NCBI GenBank assembly: GCA_963662175.1
Contig: OY759215.1
Span: forward strand, 24,541,079 to 24,605,078
Source of the DNA: Aradus depressus
Lineage: Eukaryota > Arthropoda > Insecta > Hemiptera > Aradidae
Direction: 5' to 3'
DNA: 64,000 bases
Below are positions 13,001 to 23,900 of the stretch, one piece after another. A program made the translations under genes and the position numbers. The stretch's first letter is position 1. The number at the start of each line of letters is the position of its first letter. Below the pieces are notes generated by a model, which was given only the letters and a program-made list of their open reading frames with translations, was not told the DNA's origin and did not search any database.

Positions 13001-16000
13001 ACTCGAGCCTGTATTTTTTAAACTAAATTAGTTTAAGTTAGTTAGCTCAAGTACTTACTTCACATCACTTACTTTTTTTTCTTTTGTTTTGCTTAAATAA
13101 TCCGCACATTTTGTGAGCTAAGCTGCTCATGGTTATTTATTTAACCTTTCCGTGTATCTGCTCTAAATTTAATAATTTATATAGCCCTCAGTATCTTTTT
13201 TAATGTAATATGCAGTGAAACCAATATTTTAAAGACACGCACACACGGACAGTATATGGTATGGGATATTCTTTTGGATCGGTTAACAAAAGTAAAATAA
13301 ACAAAACAAAATGCGTTAATCGAGTTATTAAATAAACAGAAGAGAAAGAGGAAGAACTTCTTTCAGTTCATTTCTTATTTTGACATGATAATGAATCATT
13401 TTTAGAGTCCGTAGTCTCCAACATCCCAACACAAAACAAATTATAATTTGTTCTTCCCACTCTATTAAAGTTTTGATAAACACTTCTTGCACAAGCTTCA
13501 AAACTTAATTGTGAATATAAATGTGGACAGACTTCAATAATGCATAGATCCGTCTTTCTGCTTCAGCTTCTTACAAGTAACAGCATGGGCAGTCAGAGAC
13601 TTCTAACTCAGATTTACATTACCAAATGAGTTTTTTACTTTTTTTTTGACCTAGCTATTCAACTTAATTTTATTGAGAGTAACCGAATGCAACATCTCTG
13701 TTCAGGAGTTCTTGAAGACTTACCTCCCATATAATATTGTAATATTTTCGAAATTATGACGAGGCTTTTGAAATATAATATTTAATTAATTTTGTAAAGT
13801 CTATATTGTTATAAAGATGTTTTCCTTTAAATAAATACTTTTTGCAAAAACTATGAATAACATTATTTTCCACTTGAAGTACAACTTGCAGTCAATCAAA
13901 TATTTTTTAATTCAATGTCAAAACATTTTTATTCTTGATTAATAAAATATGTCAGAAATATTGTTTCTTTGAAAATACTTCATATATTTAACTCCAGATA
14001 TTTAGTTTTCATACCTTCCGAGGCTGATTATCCATAGATTGTAATGCTTCAAAAGTATGTGCCCTTAATAACCGGAAAAATGTGGGAATAATAAGGGTGC
14101 AAAAACAAGTAAATTTTGGAGTCTCTGCAGTTCAATTGTGTTGCTAATATGCATTGTTTTAATTCAAAATGCCAGTTCCATTTAAAGGTCTCAAGGAGGA
14201 AGATGTCCGACATAGAATGCAGGGTGGAAACCGAATTGACTTCGACTTGTGGACGGTATTGAAAGCTTGCTGACCACCAGAATCACGATCCGGCTACAAA
14301 AGGCTGATCAGACCTGCGGAGGTGAGACGATGTGGACCTTGCATGTGGCCTCGGGTAGAAGGTTGGACATACTCCGTAGGATCTCGGGGGTGCGGAGGTC
14401 GAGACCAACTCAGATCTATCATCTGTCGACCGACATCGATGTGCTGCAGTGGGAACATCAACCGACCAAAGACTGACTGGATCTGTAGCGTCACCGAATC
14501 AGAAGTTCCATTTATGGATCTGAGCGTCATAGATATGGAAATTATGAAGTATTTTTGACGAAAAAAACATTGTTGACATAGAGGGCATTTTAGATTTAAA
14601 CGGCCAAACTTCAGGACAGGATTATTTTGAGGGGGCCCAAAAGGAGAGAAAACAACTAACAAAGGTTGGCAAATGTGTTCTTCAAAAACTTACCACTTTC
14701 AGCAAGTCTTCTAGACCAATTAATTTGAAATTTTTTCAATATGTAAATTCCCTGTAACACATCAATTGTTTGATTGACGCTCTCAATCGGGATGTTCAGT
14801 GAAATGTTCAAAAAGCTAATTTGAAAAATATTTGACTGCAATTCTTGAGGAATGCATTTGCGAACGAATGTGTGTTTAAAAAAAGTTTTTTATCTCATAT
14901 TTTGAGTTCACCGGAATGATCCCGAAGTTTGGTCGTTGAAACCTAAAAAATCGTATATTTTAAATAATTCCATAAAATGATTGATAAATGACTAGGTTTC
15001 TTAATTAAATGTTGGTTAAATAAACTAAATAATTGTTTTTCTTTTCGAACTAGTCTTCTAGTAAGGAACCCAGTAGATAGGTAGGTAAATGTGAGGTTGA
15101 GGTAGCTGTGATGTGATGTGTGTATGTAACGTGTGGTGATGGTGTGTTGCCACTGTCTGATCTAGTAGAACCTGTCTCTCCAGACCAGAGAACCTACCTC
15201 TAGTCCACCTCTCCTCCCAACGCTCCTAACTACCACAACCACAATCAGCTTCTACCTTCCTTCTCAAAGGTAAGCTATCAACCAACTCATCACCTCTCTT
15301 TCTGTCTTATCTCTGTGCATACATAATATCTGTAGAATATATTGAGTTTGTAGTTGTAAACCAAACAATAAATAATTAGCACGCTTTAGTTTCTCCTTTA
15401 TCATTTCTTTCTTTAAAAAAAATATTGTATTAAAAGAAGTTGAATTAATTTAACAATTTGTAGAAATAAAGGGTGACCTAGTATGTTCCTAACTTAAGAA
15501 TCATATTATTTTTGGATATAGCTGACTAACCCAGGTGGTTGGCTTCATTATTATCGAAAGTACTGCGGGATTTAACGATTTATCAGTTTTTTTTTGTTGA
15601 AAATGTACTTGCCCTAAAACTTTTGTTTTAATATATTTTTTCATAAGACCCTAAAAAAGGTATTTTGCCAAATTTAATACAAAGCCTGTTTCTTTTGGCA
15701 ACAAGGAGACGTTTCTTAGGATAATCACGGCCTCACAAATATGATCTTGATGGAACACCCTATACGTTATTGCCTGAAGTTGGAGAGGTAAAGTTTTATA
15801 ATGATTTTTGGTTCAAGTGATGTTGTTAGCAAAAAAACATATAAATTGAACAAACGCTCAAGCAATTTGATAATATTGTCTCTATTCTGTAAGCGATTCT
15901 TAATGAGTATCATGCATTAAAACAATTTATTGGACAATTTTCGAATGAGGCGAAACATCCTCTTAATTTTTTTTTAGATTAACGAACACAACCTCCTAAA

Positions 16001-17492
16001 TTTAGACAGAACAAACGCAGGCTATAGAATCTGATAGGATTTTGTGGGAAATAAATAAATAAAAAACTTTTTTTTATTTTATTTTTTTCAATATAAATTT
16101 TGTAATTATGTCCTATATTAATTTTTTTATGAAATCATCAAAACATTATAAAGTACAGTCTATCAGCTTCCATTTGATAACAGAATTATATTCATCAGAG
16201 CTGAGGTATGTAGTGGAGTAATGAAACAAAATGTGAAGTAGCAACACCTAGGCACACGGTCTGTCAGAACTGTTTCCTTACAATTTTGAACTATGCTCCT
16301 CGCCTATTTTTTTTTATAATAAAAAATATATTAAAACTACTTCTGAAACTCCAAGGGAGATGGGTTGGTAGAACTGATGTGGAATGACCCAGCAGTGACT
16401 AAAAACTCTTTCTCCTCAACTATAAACTTCCCTCAAGACCTTTTCTTCGAATGAAAAATCTTTTAAAAAAGTCTGGCATATAGTTTTATAGGGTAAGAAA
16501 TTACTATCTGAAACATGAAGGTCCGCAACATCCATTAAATTGATGAGATATGAAGTGAATTGTCCCATTTTAGTAACTAGCATGCGTATATTTCTAATGA
16601 TGTTTCAATTAATTTTTTATAAGCCTCAAGTTTCGTTCAATTATTTGGGAGGGTCACATAATATGCTATTAGAATTAAATACAACAATATATAGGGTATC
16701 CAATCTTCGAAGGACCAGCAACTTTTCTCTAAAACGGTTGGGCCGATATACTTAAATTATATGACAAGCAAAAGCGATGTTTTTATTAGTCATTTTCTGG
16801 TGACCAAGAAAAGACAGTAACAGAAAAAAAAAAGAATTCGGTACTATATGATACTTCCTTTGAAAGGCGAGTTTTTTTTTCCACATGAACAAAAAAACAT
16901 TGTAGAGGCCCCGATTAGATTTGACTGTCCATCGAGACACTCTCAGTAATCAAAAATTGATAGAAGGCTTATAAAATTAAAGGGAAATTATGTTAAATGT
17001 GTTTATAAGAATGAAGAATATAACTAGTCACGTTAGACGCAGAAGTCATAAGGAAGAAGATAGGAGCGAGATCACTCTTAAGTCACTGTCAGCTGGAATA
17101 GCAGACCCTTGACATCCTCATCAGGCTCTCTCAGTTCAAATTATAGATTTGGTAATAAATAATGTTTTAAAAATAACTTTCAAAAATTTTATTATCATAT
17201 TTTTTTGTCCAATGTTCGCCCTCCCGGTTTTGTTGAGATGGGTTTTTTATATATCCCCAAAATCCAACCGTCTTGGAGAAAGTTGGAAGTTCCATGGAAG
17301 GTGGGCCAACCAATATTAAAGATATTATTTTACATAATGGAATGAATGACGTGTTGTTTGGTTGGTGGGGGGTGTAGATGGAGCCGAAGACATGGACAAG
17401 GGTGCCAATCGAGCCAGTCGAGAGCAGCTGTAGACTACAGAACAGGCTACATCAGATCCCACCTCAGATCCCCATCAGGGAGGGTCCGGTGA
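1037..17492 (+). CDS. SLC35F3/F4-like solute carrier, 3' part (5' end outside window)
   Basis: Exons: 1037-1215, 1303-1431, 2617-2806, 3361-3450, 4682-4811 and probably 17378-17492, about 276 visible residues. All junctions are GT-AG and their phases join (0, 0, 1, 1, 2). The protein is a run of hydrophobic helices of the drug/metabolite transporter superfamily. Residues typical of SLC35F3/F4 include LWVLTNYMYIHSL, TDVMALFATN, FVGVRIVAVIL, AYMDG, SAVYKVLFK, ITLGLITAVPVSA, LYGAQF and FPDNWPNYI. The family comprises multi-span membrane proteins; human SLC35F3 is linked to thiamine transport, but substrate cannot be read from sequence. Roughly seven membrane segments are visible; the N-terminal ones are missing with the upstream exons. 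The gene is convergent with the DDX18-like helicase. F3 and F4 cannot be separated from this part. Confidence 0.82.
1776..2130. mobile_element. hAT-like MITE with 8-bp target duplication
   Basis: A non-coding element of about 355 bp lies in the transporter intron. Its ends are inverted repeats: CAGTGGCAAATTGCAATAAC at the left, and the complementary GTTATTGCAATTTGCCAC at the right. The octamer AGATATAT sits at 1768-1775 and again at 2131-2138, which fits the 8-bp duplication made by hAT transposases. The right end lacks the terminal TG expected from the left end. The motif CAGTTAACTG recurs inside. No ORF; presumably mobilised in trans. Confidence 0.65.
5411..5945 (+). pseudogene. Decayed jockey-like LINE reverse transcriptase fragment
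   Basis: Translation across several frameshifts and stops gives pieces of the reverse transcriptase palm and thumb of jockey-type non-LTR retrotransposons. A damaged Y-A-D-D region lies near 5415. It is followed by a segment reading EEHLHLI..LPLWKIRLNEEKSAH (from 5482, with two stop codons), then CPVVYLNNMPL near 5581 in another frame. Order and orientation are those of a plus-strand RT. It lies in the long intron between 4811 and 17378. No intact ORF or element ends were found; clearly dead. Confidence 0.65.
5946..9345. other. Intronic AT-rich stretch, no gene seen
   Basis: Poly-T tracts, short simple repeats and possibly a weak inverted pair near 6500-6530 and 6815-6835 (CCATGTCAAATGG versus CCACATCAAGTGG) that could be ends of an old MITE. 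The short ORFs here have no recognisable domains or splice context. Confidence 0.4.
9346..9545 (+). repeat. tRNA-derived SINE, degraded copy 1
   Basis: Shares with the full-length copy at 45010-45357 the block GAGCACACCGTTCTTCAGATG...CCCGAGCCTGTGCGAAGTCAGG and the downstream ACTCCTACCCTAATTGAACC and CCACAGTAGAGCC blocks. The tRNA-like head is damaged. Confidence 0.7.
9658..9905 (+). repeat. tRNA-derived SINE, copy 2
   Basis: Has the tRNA-like head (GTAGCGTGCTAGCCCACTGAGCTCAAG) with a B-box-like GGGTTCGAACC, followed by the family body including AAAGACCCTTACCCTA and TTAGGACTCCTACAGTAGA. It lies about 110 bp after copy 1 in the same orientation. Confidence 0.75.
10428..11862 (-). mobile_element. 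Nonautonomous or dead TIR DNA transposon with broken internal ORF
   Basis: The left end at 10428 reads CAGTGGCGGATCT and the right end, on the minus strand from 11862, reads CAGCGGCGGATCT: 12 of 13 bases match as terminal inverted repeats. CAGnGGCGGATC ends are typical of some hAT-like families (recalled, not searched). No target duplication is preserved. Minus-strand reading gives coding-like stretches broken by stops, for example around 11690 (IDKMELRSLPEEGRYRMSRV) and 11560 (KEMEKELATFVAS, then an acidic helix). These match no transposase I know, so they may be an ORF of unknown function or captured sequence. Confidence 0.5.
12250..15203. other. Intronic stretch with one GC-rich unexplained block
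   Basis: Mostly AT-rich with no recognised gene. The exception is about 14165-14515, which is markedly GC-richer and carries overlapping ORFs on both strands; the plus-strand ORF at 14249-14476 encodes 75 residues without a recognisable domain. It could be an unrecognised exon, a retrocopy or a repeat. Confidence 0.35.
15204..15269 (+). CDS. Candidate symmetric cassette exon of the transporter gene
   Basis: A 66-base segment sits between a pyrimidine-rich stretch ending in CTCTAG and a strong donor, AAAG|GTAAGC (donor at 15270). It is open in the phase required between exon 4682-4811 and exon 17378-17492, and it keeps that phase, so including it would add 22 residues rich in Pro, Leu and Thr without changing the tail. 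Nearer AGs upstream (for example before 15185) would bring an in-frame TAA. The residues match nothing I recognise, so this is a splice-signal prediction only. Confidence 0.25.
17378..17492 (+). CDS. Likely terminal exon of the SLC35F-like transporter
   Basis: A GGTGTAG acceptor precedes 17378. The upstream exon ends at 4811 in phase 2 (AG), and adding the A at 17378 completes an Arg codon. The frame then stays open for 37 codons, starting W-S-R-R-H-G, to a TGA at 17490-17492. This gives a soluble basic, Ser/Arg-rich tail after the final helix, at the same place where vertebrate homologues carry a short cytosolic tail. The exon is GC-richer than its surroundings. If splicing fails at 4812, the ORF instead stops at once on the TAA at 4812-4815 that overlaps the donor. 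The first AATAAA I noted downstream is at 18201-18206. Inference from phase and composition only. Confidence 0.5.
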
Positions 17493-20400
17493 CCAGACCC
17501 CACCAGAGAGGACCACCCAGAGCAGTCTGTATAGTCATTATAATAATAATAATAATACAATAGTGCTCTTCGCTCATATAATAGAAGTACAGTCAGTGCC
17601 CAGTACCCACCAATAAGGGTGAGGCGATCCACACTTGAATGGACTTTTTGATTGAATATATTTTTTGTTTTCTATGTACCCGGTGCGCGGAGGTCGAATC
17701 AAACAATTAAAAAAAAAAAAAAGAAGTAAAATGGCTACTTAATGAGTGTTCTTTCAGTGACTTCTCTTTATTAACATAATTATAACCTTATCAACAATAA
17801 CTCAGATATTTTGTACATTTATTTTTCTGCTCTCTCGAGATGAATTTTTTACTTGGTTCAGAATAAGTAACAGCGAAATATTCGCAAAATCTTACAAAAA
17901 TACTTATAGTATTGCCAGTATATGTTGGCCGTTGGGGGGCGGTGTGGCCAGTTCAAGGAGTGGGTGGTGGCGTTGCCAAATTCCAAGGCAACCCCACAAC
18001 CCTCTCCTTTCCCGCTCAACTATGAGTACAGTAATTTCCCTTTTGACCGAGATTATGGTCCACAGTTCTATTAAATTTTTCCGGCAAATCCCACCTGCAA
18101 CTTTAAGGTTTGCAACTCATGAATAATTCCTCAATCGAACAAAACACTGCATGGAAGGTGCGCACTTAGTTTATTTGTTGTTAATATCATGTTGTTTGTA
18201 AATAAAAATGTTTAAATGGCTATTTTTTTTTTGGTTTTGTTAATCCCCAAATTAAATTGATTTTTGAAAAAGTAATGATTATTTAATTTTTTTTTCTGAG
18301 GGCTGATTGTGTCACCGAGGCCAGAATAGGCCAATGTGCTATTTAACATTAACAAACAATTCATTTTGAAATTATTTGTAGCACTTTGCTTTTTTAAATG
18401 AGGAATTTGTGATATCTACAAAACTATGTGAGTTATAAACGAAAGGTTTTCACCTGGAAGGTTTCCTGTAAAAAATCATAGAATAGATATCTACAATAAT
18501 AAATAAGCCTAGCATTTCCATTAAGGAAAAAACAAAAAGCCTAGACGCATGCGCAGAAAAATATTTTGAAGTTGCTTACTCAGCTCTAACTCTCTCTCGA
18601 CACTCCAGCCATGAAAGAGTTCGCTTGGATACATAGAAAACCATTGAATCATATCAAATATTCTTTCTTGGCTAATGTCCAGTCAAGTCCATTTCCAATG
18701 GCACCTTACCCTTAGTGATAGAAGCTTTAATATCTTATAGATGAGTTAATGCTTGTAATTTTTTTAAATGTTTAACTTTGTTTAATAATCGAAGTCTTTT
18801 CCGGGCATCCTGTGTATGTCATAATTTAAGTTTCACCACTTATATATTTTTACCTAGCTTGTTTTATTATTTCCAAATTGAACTACTTTTACATTAAATT
18901 TAAACCAGGCGGAACGAAGGAAATTAAAAAAGAATATTTATAAAACAAATCTAATGGAACAGCGCCGCACATTACCATCAGGTAATAGGGTAGCATTATC
19001 CTCTCTGCGTCAGTAACCGAAGGATCGAAGAAAAAAATTTTACAGCAGTATTTTAGGATTTTTTTGGCTATGAATAATTTTCGCCTGATATTTATCTTGT
19101 CATGAAAAAGTGATGCGAAAGAACATTTTAGATATGAGGTCTAGCTTCGCATTCAGTATTGGCAAGCTCACAAAACAGAACACAGCACTCTTGAGACCTC
19201 AAAGATTTTTTTTTTACAAAACCTGGACCAGATTTTGCTAAAAATATATATATATTATTTCATTATGCCATTTCAATATTATTGAAGATAATTCAACCCA
19301 CTATCAATAGATAAAAAAGTATAATTTATACAAAGCCAAATATTTAGAGAAATTTGTATTTTTCATCTCGTGCCAAAATGATTTTAAGAACTTACAGTAC
19401 AAAAACCAACGGCTATATTTATTCTATTACAGTTTCAATGTAACGAATGATTTTCAAGAAACATAGTTCAATTAATGACAAAAGTACTTTGTCAACTATT
19501 GTATTTTAGAGTATGAGTAAGAAATACAAATTAAGGAGTAAAGAAAAATATTCCATATTAGTGATGCTACTTTCTACGTAGAAAAATTGATTTGTAGCTT
19601 AATTGGCTAGAGGAAGGAAGAGTCCATTTTTTAAAAATTATATTCTAATTGAAACTTCCGTTATCTAAACTATTTCAGTATTTACAAATCAAGAATCCTG
19701 AATGAATAACAGTTTATCATTAACACAATCCTTTTACAGTTTTCAAATAATCTAAATTAGCCTAAGAAGGTGGCTGTAGTTATGCAAATAAGTAATATTA
19801 ATGTTTATTTGTATTAAACCGTAAACTGGTAATAGGTAATAACTTAATAAAATAAACAAGAAAGCCTATATTTTAAAATATTATATCATTAATTGTGTCA
19901 ATAGTTCGCGATATTAACTCTGGAATAACATCTTGTTTAATTTAATACATTTTTTCCTTAACTGCTCGTTGCGTTTCGGGATCGATGTGCTGTGAAATTG
20001 TTGTGTAAAGAAAAACTGAAGAACTTTTGAAAATTATTATAATTTTATGTTAATAAAAGATTTATCTTTACTTCTTATTTTACAATTCTATAGCAGACGA
20101 TATGCTCGCTGCAAGAAAATCAATTATATGAAACGATTCTTGAGGCTATATTTCAGTCCATCGTTTTAACACTGGAAACGTTTATAATATATCCTACACA
20201 ATACGTTCTTATTTAATAAAATATAGGTTCAAAGGCGAATTAAAAACGTCCAATAAGAAAATATTTATCAGTATTTATTTTATTTATTCCGTCCTCTCCT
20301 TGCACTTTCGTGCTTGTTTTTGTGATATATTCTTTATTTATAATATTGGTTTTACTAATGTTTAAAAGTCATTCCTGTTATTCCTGTCATGTCCCAATTA

Positions 20401-20930
20401 TTCTCGTCTTTGAGTGCTAATTAAGTTGGTATAATTAAGCAAATCACTTATAATACTTAGTTTGAAATGGAATGTAAAAAAAAATCGATTTATTACATTG
20501 TTGGAATGTAGAAATTATTTAATCATAAGTGATATTTATCAGCATTTATACTATTATTTATAAAAAAAAAATGTTCATCTATAATAGGAAGGTGAATAGA
20601 ATGTAAATATAGTCTTTCATAATCATTTCGAAATTATATAAAATATAAAATATTAATATAATAATAATTATACTTGTTATTTTCAATAAATTATTTATCT
20701 CTGAGAACCTGTATCTTCCTTCCCGTTTTCCCCCAGGTATAACTCCAGTTCTTATGAAATAACAACAAAAGTTTCATACATCAAGAAGTGCATCTTTTAT
20801 TTCTTAGCTTTCGGAATAAAAACATATATCATTTCAAAATAAATGAAAATCACGACTATATGCAATAAAAATATGAATAACAATTATTTACATTTTAAAA
20901 AATAATAATAAAAGAATTTTTCACAAACTG
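17493..20930. other. Convergent intergenic and 3' UTR region
   Basis: Between the proposed stop of the transporter (plus) and the proposed stop of the helicase (minus). It holds poly-A and poly-T tracts, AATAAA on the plus strand at 18201-18206 (possible transporter polyadenylation signal) and AATAAA on the minus strand at 20796-20801 (possible helicase signal). No coding sequence is recognised. Confidence 0.45.
20796..20801 (-). terminator. Candidate polyadenylation signal of the helicase gene
   Basis: AATAAA on the minus strand, about 130 bases downstream of the proposed terminal-exon stop. Position is plausible; AT-rich sequence makes chance hits common. Confidence 0.35.
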
Positions 20931-20980
20931 CTAACGATGGTCAAAAAGTTTCTTTTTTTTCTTCTTCAATGCAATCCTAT
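20931..20980 (-). CDS. Terminal microexon of the DDX18-like helicase (lysine run)
   Basis: The exon at 22268-22091 reaches a GTATCC donor in phase 1, after VPPRVDL plus A. The segment at 20980-20931 follows a TTTCACAG acceptor and joins in phase to read N-R-I-A-L, six lysines, L-F-D-H-R and TAG at 20933-20931. DDX18 homologues have VDLN at this place and a basic tail, which supports the join. If the intron is retained, the reading runs S-I-L-C-Q-T to a TAG at 22073-22071. A minus-strand AATAAA at 20801-20796 lies about 130 bases past the microexon stop. Confidence 0.55.
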
Positions 20981-23900
20981 CTGTGAAACATTGGTTAAGA
21001 AATACAATTCAGAACAAATATGTACATTTTTCAAGAGCTGCAGGATAATGTTTAATTAATTTAAGACCACATTGAGATCTGGAGATGGGGCCATTATAAA
21101 TTTATATTTATTTTTTGGTGCGTCTTTTCTGGCTACGTTTATGATAAAAAGTAAAAGGATCTAAATTGAACACATTTTCTAACAAATGAGTCTACTAACC
21201 AGAGAAGTCCAGATTTTCACAGTTCATACAAAGTACGCTTCGCCAGTTACGTTGAGTTGAAGAGCAGCGTATATGATTCTGATACTAAAACATGTTTAGA
21301 CCGGAAACTGCATATTATGCGAAAAACTAAAAGGACTCTCATTAAAAAAGGGAACATTTCCTTCCAAATCTTTGTGACACATCTTTTGCGACAATCCAAC
21401 TTTTTGTTTTAGATGTGCATCGCTCGACATGCCAGTTATTTTTAATTCGCACAGCATAGTATGTATGAGCTTTATTAATAATGGTTAATACATTTCACGC
21501 GTTAGAAGCTCGGTTTTTGACCAAATAAAGGAAAACCAAAAAGGTCAACTTTTAGTAACAGAAACTCAGTGTGTGGGAAGTTTGTGGAGAATGACCACCA
21601 TGAGAACCCATGTTTGTAAAAAACAAACTAAATGGGATGGGATTCAGTGTAAGTTGTGGTCTAAAGAACAAATTTGATAAGAGTCTAACTAGCTCCTTTT
21701 ATTTGACAATTTACTTGGCTCTGTTTTTATTTTGAATTAGGATTTTATTTTGGACACAAAAAGAAGGGGTTCATTTTTAAACGTTCTAGTTTTAAAGTTT
21801 GTGTTTATTGTAATTTTAATTTTTGTATAATTCTAAAAGAAAAAGACATACAACTACTAACCGAACGCAAAAAAAAATTCTAATTTGCATGCACGGGGGG
21901 AAATGTTACCCTCTCTATTGAGCGGATGAGGTTATTTCTCTTGGCTTTAGATATGAATATCATTCGCATTATGTTTCGAGCCGTAAATGCTGAAACCCCT
22001 GGCTGACCCCCCAAGGCTCGCGTCTCCAGATTTCACCATATTCTCCTATTGTTTTACAATACTTAAGTGGCTAAGTTTGACAAAGGATACTCAGGTCGAC
22101 CCTGGGTGGGACAATGAGCCCATACGATTTGGCCAGCGCGGTCAGGTCGAGCTCGTTCATGTCAAAGATGTTCTTCATGTGACGGGTGTCATAGTCCTTG
22201 ACGAAAGATTTGAAACCCTCCTTGGCTGCTACGTTCAAGGCATAATTGGAACTCATCAGTTTCTCCAGCTGGAAAATAATAATTGTAAATAAAACAATCA
22301 ATAATAAAGCTAACGAATACACAAGAGAATGAAAATTTGTTTACAGAACTAAATGATACAGATAAAACATCATTTTGTTGGATGAAGATATGCTCGAGGT
22401 TCTATTTTAAACTTATACAAAAAAAAATTTTTTTCGCCCATTTTAAATAATACTTTACTCCTTTTTGAGGTCGGAATTGAAGAAAAAAAATCTAAATCTA
22501 CCTGTACATGTTATAGTCAATTTTGGAATAAGGGTAAAATACTGGGAGGTCACGATGTACGTTGCTGCTTGTTAATGAAAATCTAACAAATAGAGGAGAT
22601 ATCCATCTATCAGGGATCAACAATGTTTTCTTGGGTCCCAATATTATTTCGATTTTCGTCCGTATATTTATTGTGTTGTTATCTTTCTAATCATATAAGA
22701 AAATCATAGAAAAATGTGTTTCTTATACTTCTCTGGGATGTTCCACTGTTGGTTGTTTCCGGCATTTCTTCCGGAGGTGTTTTCTTATTTTTTGGACAAT
22801 TCTAGTCACTATGAAGAAGGGGCATGTAAGTGTCCCGAAATATTGTCCAAAAAATAAGAAGATACCTCTAGAAGAAATGCCGGAAACAACCAACATCATT
22901 GAAAAAATCATGGCCACATGCTGTACAGCGCTAAAATGCTCGCTTTTCACTTATTTCTACAATTTAAGTTTTGTGTATACTCAGTTCTCAAAACTGACTC
23001 TCAATATAAGAAATCAAAAAATAATATATGCCCAATGGGGCCTAGCTCAGGTGGAAAGCCTCCGAAAAAGCAATAGCAACAGATCCCAGGAAAAAGAGTT
23101 AATTTGATTAGAATATAATTTTATTACTAAAAATAGTTATGAATCCCTCCCTCTCAGATGAAACAGGAATCGAGGCAAAAATTGAAGAAATTCGTCTAGT
23201 AGACATAGATAATTCGAAAACAAAAGACAAAAATCACACCTATCATACTACCAATAAAATAAATAATCAAAATACATTTATGAACAACCTTTAATCGAAA
23301 TTAGAAGATGAAATAGCAAACAAAATAAAACCATAGTATACCCAAAAAATAAAAATAACATTGAATATCACAACTAAACTTTAAAGAAGAAACAAAAAAC
23401 GTTTGAGATGATATTGAAAAACGTATCACTAAATATCCCAGAAGTAATAAAATAATAAAGGCCTAAATGTTGTAAGAGTAAAACAAATAATTAAAAATAA
23501 GACAGATGAAGGAATGTCAGTAAGACTTCTACTCTATACAATCATGTTTGAAATACGATTTGAAAAATATAGTTAAATAAACGTATGCGGTATATTGGGG
23601 CGCTGTAACATGTTGCCATGAGCATATATATATATCAATGAGTTAGCTTTCGTCAATCCATTTCTTTGTTCTGTCATATCTTTGACATAGGCTTTCTCAA
23701 TAAGTCCTTATCTAATTCTATCATTTAGAAAAACATAGTACTACACTACAACATGGGAATTCTTAATATAGAGAGCTGAATCGCTTTTATTTGAAAGATA
23801 ATTTTTTCCTGTACTGAAAATACCTCAAAATAAAAATATATTTCTCTAATTTAAAGTATGTATTTGCATATTATGTCAGATGATGACTTACTTGCAGCTG

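Noticed and set aside
17378..17434. Alternative frame of the terminal transporter exon (DGAEDMDKGANRASREQL)
   Set aside because: It reads well but does not fit the phase left by exon 4682-4811, with or without the cassette at 15204.
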